From an uncultured Bacteroidota bacterium (GTDB lineage: Bacteria; Bacteroidota; Bacteroidia; Bacteroidales; WCHB1-69), in NCBI GenBank assembly GCA_902796805.1, contig CADBQG010000075.1:1-53098 (forward strand): 53,098 nucleotides of DNA. Direction: 5' to 3'. Shown one piece after another: positions 7,924-16,220 of the stretch. Each line of letters starts with the position of its first letter. Positions within the stretch are counted from its first letter, which is position 1. The notes beneath the pieces were generated by a model. It did not search any database. It was not told the origin of the DNA and saw only the letters and a list, made by a program, of their open reading frames with translations. The translations under genes and the position numbers were made by a program.

Positions 7924-8961
7924 ATGAAACGCAGTATTTCAATCATTAACACCGAGATTCAACTCATAAATGTCATCGAAGCTATTCATTGTTTCGAATG
8001 CGAAGAAAACATTCTGGTAATCGGACAATTCAATATCCGCATGGATAGAATAAAGAAGATTGAGGAAATGATGAAAGAGCCGTTGTTCAAGCAGCATTTT
8101 AAAAAGACAATTCATTTGCCACTTTATCTTTCCAACAGAAATCCTCTCCGTTTTATTGGTTATATCTTGGCATATATCAAATTCTTTTTTTATGTTCTGT
8201 TATCTAAAAAATTCGATTGTTGTTTTTTTGGTGTAGTAACAGATATCATCGTAAAGCCGATAGCTTATCTCACTCAATACAAAAATCCAAAGTGCATGCT
8301 CTGCTTGATTGATGAGGGTACCCGAACTGAATCAGAGGCCAGAGAAAGAACAAATAAAGAAAAGTTTATCATGCTTCAACAAAATAGGAATTTAAAACTT
8401 TTTCATGGATTTGTTCTCTCTATTGCCAGAAAATGGACATATCCGGCCTTGACATATTTCACCATTTACAAGCCGCAACTTCTGCCTCAAGACAATATTG
8501 TGGAAAACAAGTATTGTTTTTTCAAAAAAAATAAAATATCAAATATCAATCTTAATTCCAATGCTGTGGTTATTGTCGGACAGCCAATGTATGAACTACA
8601 TCTATCTTCATTGGAAAGATATCAAAGAGTAATTAATCGTGTGGCCTGCAATTTTTCCGGCAAACATATTTACTATGCTCCACACCCCATTGAGACTGAA
8701 TATATTAAATGGTTGCCCAATGGGATAACACCATTACAAACTCATTATCCTCTGGAACTTGTTCTTATTGTCAACAAGGTTGACGTTCTTGTCGGCTTCT
8801 TCTCAAATGTTCTCACGAATGCAGCATATTTAGGTTTATGTGAGAACATAATCTCCATTCCGTTGGAGAGAACCTCCAGGGAACAGTTTTGTGAGACAAA
8901 ATGTCCAGATAACGACTATACTCGTTTGGGAATTCAGGTCTCTACTGATTTTTTAGATTAA
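7924..8961 (+). CDS. Putative bacterial sialyltransferase (GT52/polysialyltransferase-like)
   Basis: Overall sequence is divergent (345 aa), but it has the three short landmarks of bacterial CMP-NulO transferases in the right order. These are a D/E-D/E-G motif (LIDEGT, residues 130-132), an HP motif (YAPHP, His254-Pro255) and a downstream serine motif in GFFSN (Ser294). Established families GT38/52/80 use the acidic residue as base and HP to bind CMP. There is no signal peptide; hydrophobic segments near 77-93 may mediate membrane contact. Being in the same run as NeuC- and NeuA-like genes, it probably transfers the cluster's CMP-NulO to the repeat unit. Family assignment rests on motifs and context. 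Confidence 0.6.
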   Translation: MKRSISIINTEIQLINVIEAIHCFECEENILVIGQFNIRMDRIKKIEEMMKEPLFKQHFKKTIHLPLYLSNRNPLRFIGYILAYIKFFFYVLLSKKFDCCFFGVVTDIIVKPIAYLTQYKNPKCMLCLIDEGTRTESEARERTNKEKFIMLQQNRNLKLFHGFVLSIARKWTYPALTYFTIYKPQLLPQDNIVENKYCFFKKNKISNINLNSNAVVIVGQPMYELHLSSLERYQRVINRVACNFSGKHIYYAPHPIETEYIKWLPNGITPLQTHYPLELVLIVNKVDVLVGFFSNVLTNAAYLGLCENIISIPLERTSREQFCETKCPDNDYTRLGIQVSTDFLD

Positions 8962-8984
8962 AATATACACAAAATACAGTCCAA

Positions 8985-9947
8985 ATGAGTCTTCCCATTG
9001 TAGTTGTACACCAAGGCAACCCTTTTTATTTGAAAAATTGTTTGCACCACGCAAAAGTTTACAATCCAGATAGTAAGATATATTTGTTAGGCGATGAAAG
9101 CAATCGCAATTTCGCAGATGAACAGATATTGCACGTGAATATTGCAGATTACTTTTCCAAGGCAAAAGCATTTGAACAATTGTACAAACACCAAACGACG
9201 AATCCTTATCATTATAACCTCTTCTGTTTCCAACGATGGTTTGTACTGAGAGAATTTATGGAAGCCATGCATCTTGAACATGTGTTTGTATGCGAGTCCG
9301 ACGAATTGCTTTTCTGCGACATAACGAAAGAGAGTCTCACTTATCTTGAATCAGACTTTACAATTGTATGCAACAGTTTTGTCAACTCGATTGTAATGAA
9401 TTACAAAGGATGTGTTAAATTAACGGATTTCTTGGTCTTCGCATATACTGATGAAGGGGTAATGGCTTCCAATCAAGACTACTATTCCAATTTTTTTCAC
9501 CATGGAAAAAGAGTTCGTATGGGAGGTGTTGATGATATGAGATTGTTCAATCTGTATCTCAGCAAGTGTGGCGAAAATGTTGCGTTGGTTGGAACTCCTG
9601 TCAACAACTCCTGCTGGGACACGGCAATTCACCATGCCAACGGCTTCCTGATGGAGAAAGGCATCAAAAAGATAACCTGGATTGACGATTTGCCTTATGC
9701 CACTTATAAAAACGGGGAACTTGTCCGTATGCTGGGTCTGCATTTCCTGGGCGGCAACAAAATGAAAGAGTACCTCTTCATGGTAGATGATAACAAAAAG
9801 CACATCAGCCCAAGAACACTGCGCTGGTTTATGACAAAGCAGTGGATTATAAAGATCTTTAACGGATTGAAACGATTACCTTTCTTTACACGCAGATTTG
9901 TTCAGAAACTGACTACTGCATTCTGGAGGAAGTGGTATGATTTATAA
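8985..9947 (+). CDS. Probable glycosyltransferase of the glycan cluster
   Basis: A 320-aa protein not firmly placed in a known family. Features compatible with a GT-A fold are a short N-terminal VVVHQGNPFYLKNCL strand/loop, an acidic FVCESDELLFCD segment at about 102-113 resembling a DxD metal site, and later WIDDLP and LHFLGG segments. The C-terminal ~45 residues are basic and hydrophobic, suggesting peripheral membrane association. Last + strand gene of the NulO block; its 3' end overlaps the convergent SDR gene by 35 bases. Function as a glycosyltransferase is inferred from context and the DxD-like segment. Confidence 0.5.
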   Translation: MSLPIVVVHQGNPFYLKNCLHHAKVYNPDSKIYLLGDESNRNFADEQILHVNIADYFSKAKAFEQLYKHQTTNPYHYNLFCFQRWFVLREFMEAMHLEHVFVCESDELLFCDITKESLTYLESDFTIVCNSFVNSIVMNYKGCVKLTDFLVFAYTDEGVMASNQDYYSNFFHHGKRVRMGGVDDMRLFNLYLSKCGENVALVGTPVNNSCWDTAIHHANGFLMEKGIKKITWIDDLPYATYKNGELVRMLGLHFLGGNKMKEYLFMVDDNKKHISPRTLRWFMTKQWIIKIFNGLKRLPFFTRRFVQKLTTAFWRKWYDL

Positions 9948-10863
9948 ATTCTTGATTTTTAACTTCTTTTATCCATTCGTCAAACTTCCATTTATCGTCC
10001 ACTCTGATCAAACACTCTATTTTTCTGCCATCAAATTCGGTACTGCCAGATTCGATTCTCCTGTCCATCTCATTCCATGGGACAAAAGACACTGGCGTGT
10101 TGTAAATGGCCGCGATTTTTTCTGCCAACTCCTTCAAAGAAAATGATTCTCCGGTAATATTGAATGTACAATTATTGCCAACCGGCAATAACATTGAGTC
10201 TGTTATTTGTTGGCATACAGACATAACATGGGTTAGTGTTCGCTTTATACCCCCATCTCCATACAATGTAATTGTTCCACCACTTTTTGCCCTGCTCAGA
10301 AAAGCCCCGACAGTCCCGTAAGAAAAGTCGTAATCAAACAAGTTGCCATACGGAACACAAATCCTGTAAATGTTGTAGGTAAGTCCAAAGCAGTTGGCAT
10401 ACATTTTTAGATAATGCTCGCAGGCTAATTTATTTGCTGCATAGATGGTTTTCGCCTCCACTTCAGCATCTTCTGATAACGGATTGTCCATTCCTTTATA
10501 CACCAAACGTGTGGAAGGGAATATGACTTTTGGTTTTTTTTCCATGTCTTTTACCTTTGAAAGCACATTAAGCAAGCCTATTTCATTGACTTCCACGAAT
10601 TGTCTGTATTGATCAAAGCCGTTTTTGGTGCCTGTAATCCCGGAAAAAACAAAGAGGTAATCCACATCGAATTTGACATGATTGTAACTATTGCAAATAT
10701 CAAACTGCTGATATTGAATTTCGCTGGAAATATATGGATTTCTTTCAGAATGGATGTCGTAGGCATATACCATAAATCCTTTTCTATTCAAGTAATAAGC
10801 CAAATGGCGACCAATGTAACCGTTGGCACCAAGGATAGTGCATGAATATTTTTGTTTTTCCAT
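9913..10863 (-). CDS. NAD-dependent epimerase/dehydratase (SDR), candidate 4-ketoreductase
   Basis: Extended short-chain dehydrogenase of 316 aa with a TILGANGYIGRHLAYYL NAD(P)-binding loop, a VIFPSTRLVYKG strand carrying the active-site Ser/Thr, and catalytic YAANK (Tyr-x-x-x-Lys). It is last in a three-gene operon behind a 2,3-dehydratase and a 3-ketoreductase-like Gfo/Idh, with only 3 bases between it and the latter. By analogy with deoxysugar pathways it would reduce the 4-keto group of the NDP-2,6-dideoxyhexose, or epimerise it. Its 3' end runs 35 bases into the convergent glycosyltransferase gene. Family sure; step inferred. Confidence 0.75.
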   Translation of the reverse strand: MEKQKYSCTILGANGYIGRHLAYYLNRKGFMVYAYDIHSERNPYISSEIQYQQFDICNSYNHVKFDVDYLFVFSGITGTKNGFDQYRQFVEVNEIGLLNVLSKVKDMEKKPKVIFPSTRLVYKGMDNPLSEDAEVEAKTIYAANKLACEHYLKMYANCFGLTYNIYRICVPYGNLFDYDFSYGTVGAFLSRAKSGGTITLYGDGGIKRTLTHVMSVCQQITDSMLLPVGNNCTFNITGESFSLKELAEKIAAIYNTPVSFVPWNEMDRRIESGSTEFDGRKIECLIRVDDKWKFDEWIKEVKNQEFINHTTSSRMQ

Positions 10864-10866
10864 AAT

Positions 10867-11838
10867 CTACAGTGTAAGTTTTGCAATAGTTTCCAAAGCC
10901 TCACTTTGCCGTGATATTTCGCTGAAATGTTTTTTCCGTAAAGCAGGGTTGACAATTATGTCATGAAACTCTATCAATGCATTGACAAAATGATCGTCTG
11001 GCTCGCAGTTAATAGTTTCTACTTGATAGTCGTGCTCCCAGGTCAATGTGGTTGCTTGGTCGGCCTTAGGAGTGAAAGCTTTGTTTGCTGTCAGCTTGCC
11101 TTTGCTACCCCATATTTGGTAATTGCATTGGTAATAGTTGTCGAAACCGAAGGAGACAGAAGCTCCCAAGCCATTATCGCCTCGTAGGTACGCACTTCCA
11201 TATAGGCTGCTTTTATGTTTTTTGTCGTAATAAACTGATGCTCCTTGAACTTTTAGCGCATCTCCTAACAGAAAATAGGCTGCCCTGACAGGATAGCCGC
11301 ATGCATCATATATTGCACCTCCACCGATTTCCTTGTCATAACGGAAATTGCCGGCATCAGGAAACGGAGGAAAGCCGAAAGAACCGCTGAAATGTCTTAT
11401 CTCTCCTACTGCACCATCCTCCAACATTTTTTTTGCTTTAATGTTCTGGGAATGATATTGAAACATGAAACCTTCCATCAGGGCAACATGATGGTTGCAA
11501 GCATTATTTATCATCTCTTCCGCATCCGACAATGAAAACGCTATGGATTTTTCAGCATAAACATGCTTGCCTGCAAGTAGTGCGTTGTTTATCCATTCCT
11601 TGTGCAAACCTGTCGGCAGCGGAACATATACGGCATCTATGTCTGGCCGTTGCAACAGACTGTCGTATGAGGCTATGGCCTCGCAACCAAACTCTACTGC
11701 AAATTTTGTTGCCTTGTCTGCACTGCGACTGGCTATGGCAACCAACTCATAGTGCTCCGGCAGCGAAAGTATTGCCGGTATCACTGAACGTTGTGCAATG
11801 TTTGCACAACCTAAAATTCCAACACGCATCTTTTTCAT
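10867..11838 (-). CDS. Gfo/Idh-type NDP-hexose 3-ketoreductase (KijD10/TylCII-like)
   Basis: A Rossmann loop VGILGCANIAQRS is followed by AEKSIAF at the EKP position, and then EGFMFQYHSQ, FGFPPFPDAGNFRYD and GGGAIYDACGYPVRAA. These blocks match the deoxysugar 3-ketoreductases of the Gfo/Idh family (KijD10, TylCII type) much better than generic Gfo/Idh proteins. Reaction in the family: NADPH reduction of the 3-keto group of NDP-3,4-diketo-2,6-dideoxyglucose, the product of the 2,3-dehydratase. That dehydratase is encoded immediately upstream: its TAA starts one base after this gene's ATG on the shared strand. The adjacency of the two steps supports the call. Confidence 0.8.
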   Translation of the reverse strand: MKKMRVGILGCANIAQRSVIPAILSLPEHYELVAIASRSADKATKFAVEFGCEAIASYDSLLQRPDIDAVYVPLPTGLHKEWINNALLAGKHVYAEKSIAFSLSDAEEMINNACNHHVALMEGFMFQYHSQNIKAKKMLEDGAVGEIRHFSGSFGFPPFPDAGNFRYDKEIGGGAIYDACGYPVRAAYFLLGDALKVQGASVYYDKKHKSSLYGSAYLRGDNGLGASVSFGFDNYYQCNYQIWGSKGKLTANKAFTPKADQATTLTWEHDYQVETINCEPDDHFVNALIEFHDIIVNPALRKKHFSEISRQSEALETIAKLTL

Positions 11839-11839
11839 A

Positions 11840-13261
11840 TTACATTTCGATTGGTAATAACGCTAATAAATTCCGGGTGGCAATATTGAGGTAATTGTTG
11901 AACTTCATAAAAAGCATCAACTGCTGGAATGTTATCCAGTAATAATTATCGGGCAATTCGACGGGAAAGTCCTCTGGAGCCTCAATAATCACGTTTAGAT
12001 TCTGCTCGAGAAAAAAACGACCACCCTCTTCAGACTGCAATGATTTGTGTATGACTTTAAAGCCTTCGGGATTGATGAAAAATTCAATAAAGGGAACGGA
12101 ATATTCGTTTTTATTTTCGTGGTAGTTGCCAGTAAGACATTGTACTGTAGGTGCTATCTCCAAAACATCAAAACATCCGATTTCCACTTTTGCCTGTACA
12201 AGAAAATGGTATATCCCCTGTATTTTCTTGACAATGAAGCCTATCAATCCTTCCTGTGCAGGCTTTATCATAGGCTGATCCCATGTGGTAACTTCCCTAT
12301 TGTCAATCTGCACTCTTGTTCCAATCACTTCAAAATACTTGCCTTGCTGATTATAGATAGTGTTTCCGTCAAATGTCCAGTCTCGTACAGTGTAAAGTGG
12401 AATTCGTTCAACCAACAATTCGTATCTCGACTTTAGGTTTGTAAGCCAAGAAAGAATGCTTTCTATATCTTTGAGTGGCTTCCCGTTACCTATAAGTGAA
12501 TAAATGTTTTCAATTTTGTTCGTCTGGAAAGCATTAATTTCATTTTGCAATGTATTGCTGTCGAAATTTCCGTAGTTGATGGCAGACACCACGGTGCGCG
12601 TGTCCATATTAACAACATTATTCATTGACATTAAATCTTTTAACTGCTTGAGAGTTAGCCAAATATAATTGTCAGGAATTTCAATATGTTCTTCTTCAGG
12701 AATCTCGATGATAATATTTCTGTTTCTTTTCTTGAAGAAGCGGGCGCCTTGTTCCGACTGAAGTTGATCAACTAACACCGTCACCTTTCTTTCCCCGTTA
12801 AAATATTCCAGAAATGTGGGGGTCTTTCCTTGATGCACGCGTGTATAATTGCTTTTCGTGGCTTGAAGTGTCGGAGATAGCTGAACTACGTTAATATTCC
12901 CCGGTTCTATTTTAGCCTGCAATAGAAAATGCAGAACTCCGTTTTTCATCTGTGTCAAAATACCAAGAAAACCTATTTCAGGCTGGTTGATAATAGGTTG
13001 ATCCCAAGTCTCTTTTAACCCATAATTGGTGTGAACACGAATGCCATCGATACTGAAGAATTTTCCTGATATGTGTTTTATCCTTCCTTCAACACCGTCA
13101 TACAACCATTTGTCCAATTGATTAATAGGCGTTTGTTGAATATCAACTTTTACAGACATCCGTTTATCGTACAGCCATTTTAATATCTCTTCCGTTGACA
13201 GATGCCCGTATGAAGAAGCCAATGCGGATTGTAGGAATTTTATATTTGTGGAAAGTTTCAT
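11840..13261 (-). CDS. NDP-hexose 2,3-dehydratase (EvaA/TylX3 family)
   Basis: The protein (473 aa) is an internal duplication. Each half carries a TWDQP segment, a HFLxQAKxExG strand, a 'SPTLQATKSNY / APTVQCLTGNY' block, an LQSExGxRFF segment, and ends with PDNYxWxTxxQL. Duplicated halves of this kind, with QAK-x-E-x-G, define the hexose_dehydrat family (EvaA, TylX3, SpnO). In that family the enzyme removes the C2 hydroxyl from an NDP-4-keto-6-deoxyhexose, opening 2-deoxysugar synthesis. First gene of a three-gene - strand operon with a -7 box 20 bases upstream. No NDP-glucose 4,6-dehydratase (RmlB) is in the window; gmd is the only 4,6-dehydratase here. Confidence 0.87.
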   Translation of the reverse strand: MKLSTNIKFLQSALASSYGHLSTEEILKWLYDKRMSVKVDIQQTPINQLDKWLYDGVEGRIKHISGKFFSIDGIRVHTNYGLKETWDQPIINQPEIGFLGILTQMKNGVLHFLLQAKIEPGNINVVQLSPTLQATKSNYTRVHQGKTPTFLEYFNGERKVTVLVDQLQSEQGARFFKKRNRNIIIEIPEEEHIEIPDNYIWLTLKQLKDLMSMNNVVNMDTRTVVSAINYGNFDSNTLQNEINAFQTNKIENIYSLIGNGKPLKDIESILSWLTNLKSRYELLVERIPLYTVRDWTFDGNTIYNQQGKYFEVIGTRVQIDNREVTTWDQPMIKPAQEGLIGFIVKKIQGIYHFLVQAKVEIGCFDVLEIAPTVQCLTGNYHENKNEYSVPFIEFFINPEGFKVIHKSLQSEEGGRFFLEQNLNVIIEAPEDFPVELPDNYYWITFQQLMLFMKFNNYLNIATRNLLALLPIEM

Positions 13262-13280
13262 CTGCTAAGAATTTAACTGG

Positions 13281-13288
13281 CAAAAATA
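13281..13288 (-). promoter_or_regulatory. -7 box (TATTTTTG, - strand) for the dideoxysugar operon
   Basis: Reads TATTTTTG on the - strand, 20 bases from the ATG at 13261. It faces away from the matching box of the yfhO-type gene 62 bases to the right, forming a divergent promoter region with short leaders on both sides. Confidence 0.6.
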
Positions 13289-13349
13289 CACAATTATTTG
13301 CTTATGTTGAAAAAATGCGAAACAAGTATGATTTTCATAAACTATTTAG

Positions 13350-13357
13350 TATTTTTG
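13350..13357 (+). promoter_or_regulatory. -7 box (TATTTTTG) for the YfhO-family gene
   Basis: TATTTTTG, perfect for TAnnTTTG, 21 bases before the ATG at 13378. No convincing -33 TTTG is visible at about 19 bases upstream. Confidence 0.6.
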
Positions 13358-13377
13358 CACTTTAATACTTTATTGTA

Positions 13378-15879
13378 ATGAAACAATTCGATCGGAAATC
13401 TTTTTTGAAGAAAGCGTGGCCGCATGCGGCTGCAGTATTGCTGTTTTACATTTTAACTTGTGTCTATTTTGCCCCTGTTGTATTCGAAAACAAAGGGCTT
13501 CCCCAAGGTGACGTCTCCCAGTCACAAGGCTGGGGAAAGGATGGCAACGATTATGTGCAAGAGACTGGCAATGCAGTGTACTGGTCGAACAGAATGTTCG
13601 GTGGCATGCCCCATAATTATACTGTAGCAAATAAATTGTCAAACATATTCAATTTTTTCGGAACTCCGCTTTCCTTGGGCTTGTCGCATCTTCATGCTGG
13701 ACTGCTGTTCTTGTATCTTATCGGTTTCTACATATTCCTAATATCTATAGGCTGTAGTTCCTGGTTGGCCGTTTTGGGTTCTATCGCATACGCCTTTGCC
13801 TCATATAATCTTATAATAATAGAAGCCGGACATGTGAACAAAGGGTTGGTAATGGCAACAATCGCACCAATTGTGGGTGGTGTTATCCTCACCTATAGAG
13901 GAAAATATCTTTGGGGTTCGCTTGTGACCCTTATTTTTGTGGGATTGAACGTGTTGTGGAATCACCAGCAGATCAGTTATTACCTAATATTGATTCTAGC
14001 ATGTTTAGCTGTTACTTATTTGGTGTATGCCATTAAGGAACGCAGATTGAAGAACTACATCATCTCTTCATTGATACTTGTTTTTGTTGCAGTTTGTGCG
14101 GCACTTCCCGCAGTGGGAAAACTGCTGCCATCTATGGATTATGCTAAGGAATCTATGCGCGGCGGCGCCGTGCTGCAAAACAACCCGGAAGGCGAGACAG
14201 AAAAGTCGGGGTTGGAGAAAGACTATGCCTATCAGTGGAGCTACGGCAAAGCAGAGACAATGACTCTATTGATTCCCAATATGTACGGGGCCAGTTCGCA
14301 TTATAATATAGGAAACAACTCTCAGTGTTACAATGCTTTGAAAGGAACGGGCCGGGGTAAGCAGTTCTGTCGCCACGCACCCACATACTGGGGCCCGCAA
14401 CCGTTCACTTCAGGTCCGGTTTATGCGGGTGCCATAGTCTGTTTTCTGTTCGTATTGGGACTTTTCGTTGTCAAAGGTCCTGAAAAATGGTGGCTTTTGG
14501 CTGCCACTGTCATTTCAATAGTCTTGTCATGGGGTGGAAATTTTCCGGCAGTTAACAACTTCCTGTTCGACCATCTGCCGCTCTACAACAAGTTCCGGAC
14601 ACCGTCAATGGCCCTGATAATTGCAGGCTTCACTATGGCCGCCACCGCAGCCCTTGCCATCAAGGAGATATGCCAGTTGTGCAACGAATGGAAAAATGCC
14701 GCAAAGAAAGACGCGGCAATGTCAGGAGAGTTGAAGAAGACCCTGCGTTACATATATGTATCCGCTGCTGTGACAGGAGGCTTATGCCTGTTTTTCGCAC
14801 TGTTCGGCGGTAGTCTGTTCGGCTTCTCTTCAGCCACTGACGCCAATTTTCCGGAGTGGCTTGTTACCGCATTGAAAGCCGACAGAAAAACCATGCTCAC
14901 CACGGACGCCTGGCGTTCATTTGCGTTCATTGCCATGGCCTTTGCGTTGCTGTGGGCATATATCAAGCACCCATTCAAGGCCAATTATTTGGTTGTGGCA
15001 TTGGGCGCGCTAATCTTGATAGACTTATGGACTGTTGACAAACGTTTCCTCAATGATGATTCATTTGTGAAGAAAGAGAAGGCATACGAGTTTGTCCCAA
15101 CTCCTGCCGATGAGTTGATATTGCAGGACACAGATCCAGACTATCGCGTGCTGAACCTTACCACCAACACATTCAACGAGTCCACTACATCGTATTTCCA
15201 TAAGTCAATAGGAGGCTATAGCCCGGCTAAACTTCGCAGATATCAGGATATTATCGAGTATCATTTTGCCAAGGGAATGAACATGAATATACTCAATATG
15301 CTGAACACTCGTTATTTCATCGTTCCAGGACAGAATCAATCACCTATGGTTCAACGCAACCCAAATGCCTTGGGAAATGTGTGGTTTGTGGACAGTTTGA
15401 GGTGGGTTGACGGACCCGACGAGGAGATTTTGGCTATAAGCGACTTCAATCCATCGACCACAGCCTATGTTGACAAATGCTGGAAAGAGAGCTTGTCTGG
15501 ATTGCCCGATGTGACGATTTCAGACACCTCCAGTTACATACGGTTGACCAACTATGCGAATCCCGGGAATCTCATCTACGAAAGCGATAACCCCAATGCC
15601 CAGTTGGCTGTGTTCTCGGAGGTTTACTACAAGACTTGGCGAGCATATATAGATGGTAAGGAGGCGCCTCTTGTGCGTGTGAACTACATCTTGCGAGGTT
15701 TGGCTGTACCTGCGGGCAAACATGCCATTGAGTTCAAGTGTGTTGACGATGTCTTTATACAAGCCCAGAAGGTGTCGAAAATCGGCAATGTAATAGTAGG
15801 GGTGTTGATGATACTCCTTATTGCGGGTTTGGTTGCACAGCAAGTTATGGCAAAGCGCGGCAAACCCGCCCGACAGTGA
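13378..15879 (+). CDS. YfhO-family multi-pass membrane protein
   Basis: A very large integral membrane protein (833 aa). It has an N-terminal TM segment ending near PVVFENKGLPQGDVSQSQGW, then about a dozen hydrophobic segments over residues 90-560. A soluble C-terminal domain follows (AVFSEVYYKTWRAYIDGKEAPL... then VPAGKHAIEFK) before a final TM. This layout and the D-x-x-Q luminal loop are characteristic of YfhO/GT-C-fold proteins, which use lipid-linked sugars to glycosylate envelope polymers. Standing between the dideoxysugar and fucose genes it may decorate a surface glycan, but YfhO genes are also common outside such loci. Substrate unknown. Confidence 0.85.
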   Translation: MKQFDRKSFLKKAWPHAAAVLLFYILTCVYFAPVVFENKGLPQGDVSQSQGWGKDGNDYVQETGNAVYWSNRMFGGMPHNYTVANKLSNIFNFFGTPLSLGLSHLHAGLLFLYLIGFYIFLISIGCSSWLAVLGSIAYAFASYNLIIIEAGHVNKGLVMATIAPIVGGVILTYRGKYLWGSLVTLIFVGLNVLWNHQQISYYLILILACLAVTYLVYAIKERRLKNYIISSLILVFVAVCAALPAVGKLLPSMDYAKESMRGGAVLQNNPEGETEKSGLEKDYAYQWSYGKAETMTLLIPNMYGASSHYNIGNNSQCYNALKGTGRGKQFCRHAPTYWGPQPFTSGPVYAGAIVCFLFVLGLFVVKGPEKWWLLAATVISIVLSWGGNFPAVNNFLFDHLPLYNKFRTPSMALIIAGFTMAATAALAIKEICQLCNEWKNAAKKDAAMSGELKKTLRYIYVSAAVTGGLCLFFALFGGSLFGFSSATDANFPEWLVTALKADRKTMLTTDAWRSFAFIAMAFALLWAYIKHPFKANYLVVALGALILIDLWTVDKRFLNDDSFVKKEKAYEFVPTPADELILQDTDPDYRVLNLTTNTFNESTTSYFHKSIGGYSPAKLRRYQDIIEYHFAKGMNMNILNMLNTRYFIVPGQNQSPMVQRNPNALGNVWFVDSLRWVDGPDEEILAISDFNPSTTAYVDKCWKESLSGLPDVTISDTSSYIRLTNYANPGNLIYESDNPNAQLAVFSEVYYKTWRAYIDGKEAPLVRVNYILRGLAVPAGKHAIEFKCVDDVFIQAQKVSKIGNVIVGVLMILLIAGLVAQQVMAKRGKPARQ

Positions 15880-15896
15880 GGCGTTATTTCTCGTAT

Positions 15897-16220
15897 TTAG
15901 AAGATTCTCTCCATCAGCTGCCATTTTTCATCGCTCCTTGCATCTGCTGGGCAGCCCTGGAAGCTGGCGACGTATGCCTCCCACTCGGCTTGGCGTGGCA
16001 AGGTTGACAATTTTGCCATGTCACGCTTGAAGTCAAAGCTGTCCACTGTGTCCATAATCATGAACAGTTGGCGACCTTTCCGGTAGATTTGCATATCGAG
16101 AATGCCGACTTTACGTTGGCCTTCAATGATTTCGGGCCAAACATGAGCGTGAGCTTCCACATATTGGGCAATGAGCTTTTCGTTGTCCGCCAAAGTCAAT
16201 GTCTGACAATATCTTTTCAT
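15897..16220 (-). CDS. L-rhamnose/L-fucose-type mutarotase (RhaM/DUF718 family)
   Basis: A 107-aa dimeric ferredoxin-like fold protein catalysing alpha/beta anomer exchange of a 6-deoxy-sugar. Visible motifs are YVEAHAHVWPEI, with Tyr20 and His24 in the Y-x-x-x-H arrangement of RhaM, and a mid-protein IYRKGRQLFMIMDT strand pair. Start overlaps the stop of fucP by 4 bases (ATGA), so it is translationally coupled to the fucose importer; this favours L-fucose over L-rhamnose as the natural substrate. Typical length for the family. Confidence 0.85.
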   Translation of the reverse strand: MKRYCQTLTLADNEKLIAQYVEAHAHVWPEIIEGQRKVGILDMQIYRKGRQLFMIMDTVDSFDFKRDMAKLSTLPRQAEWEAYVASFQGCPADARSDEKWQLMERIF

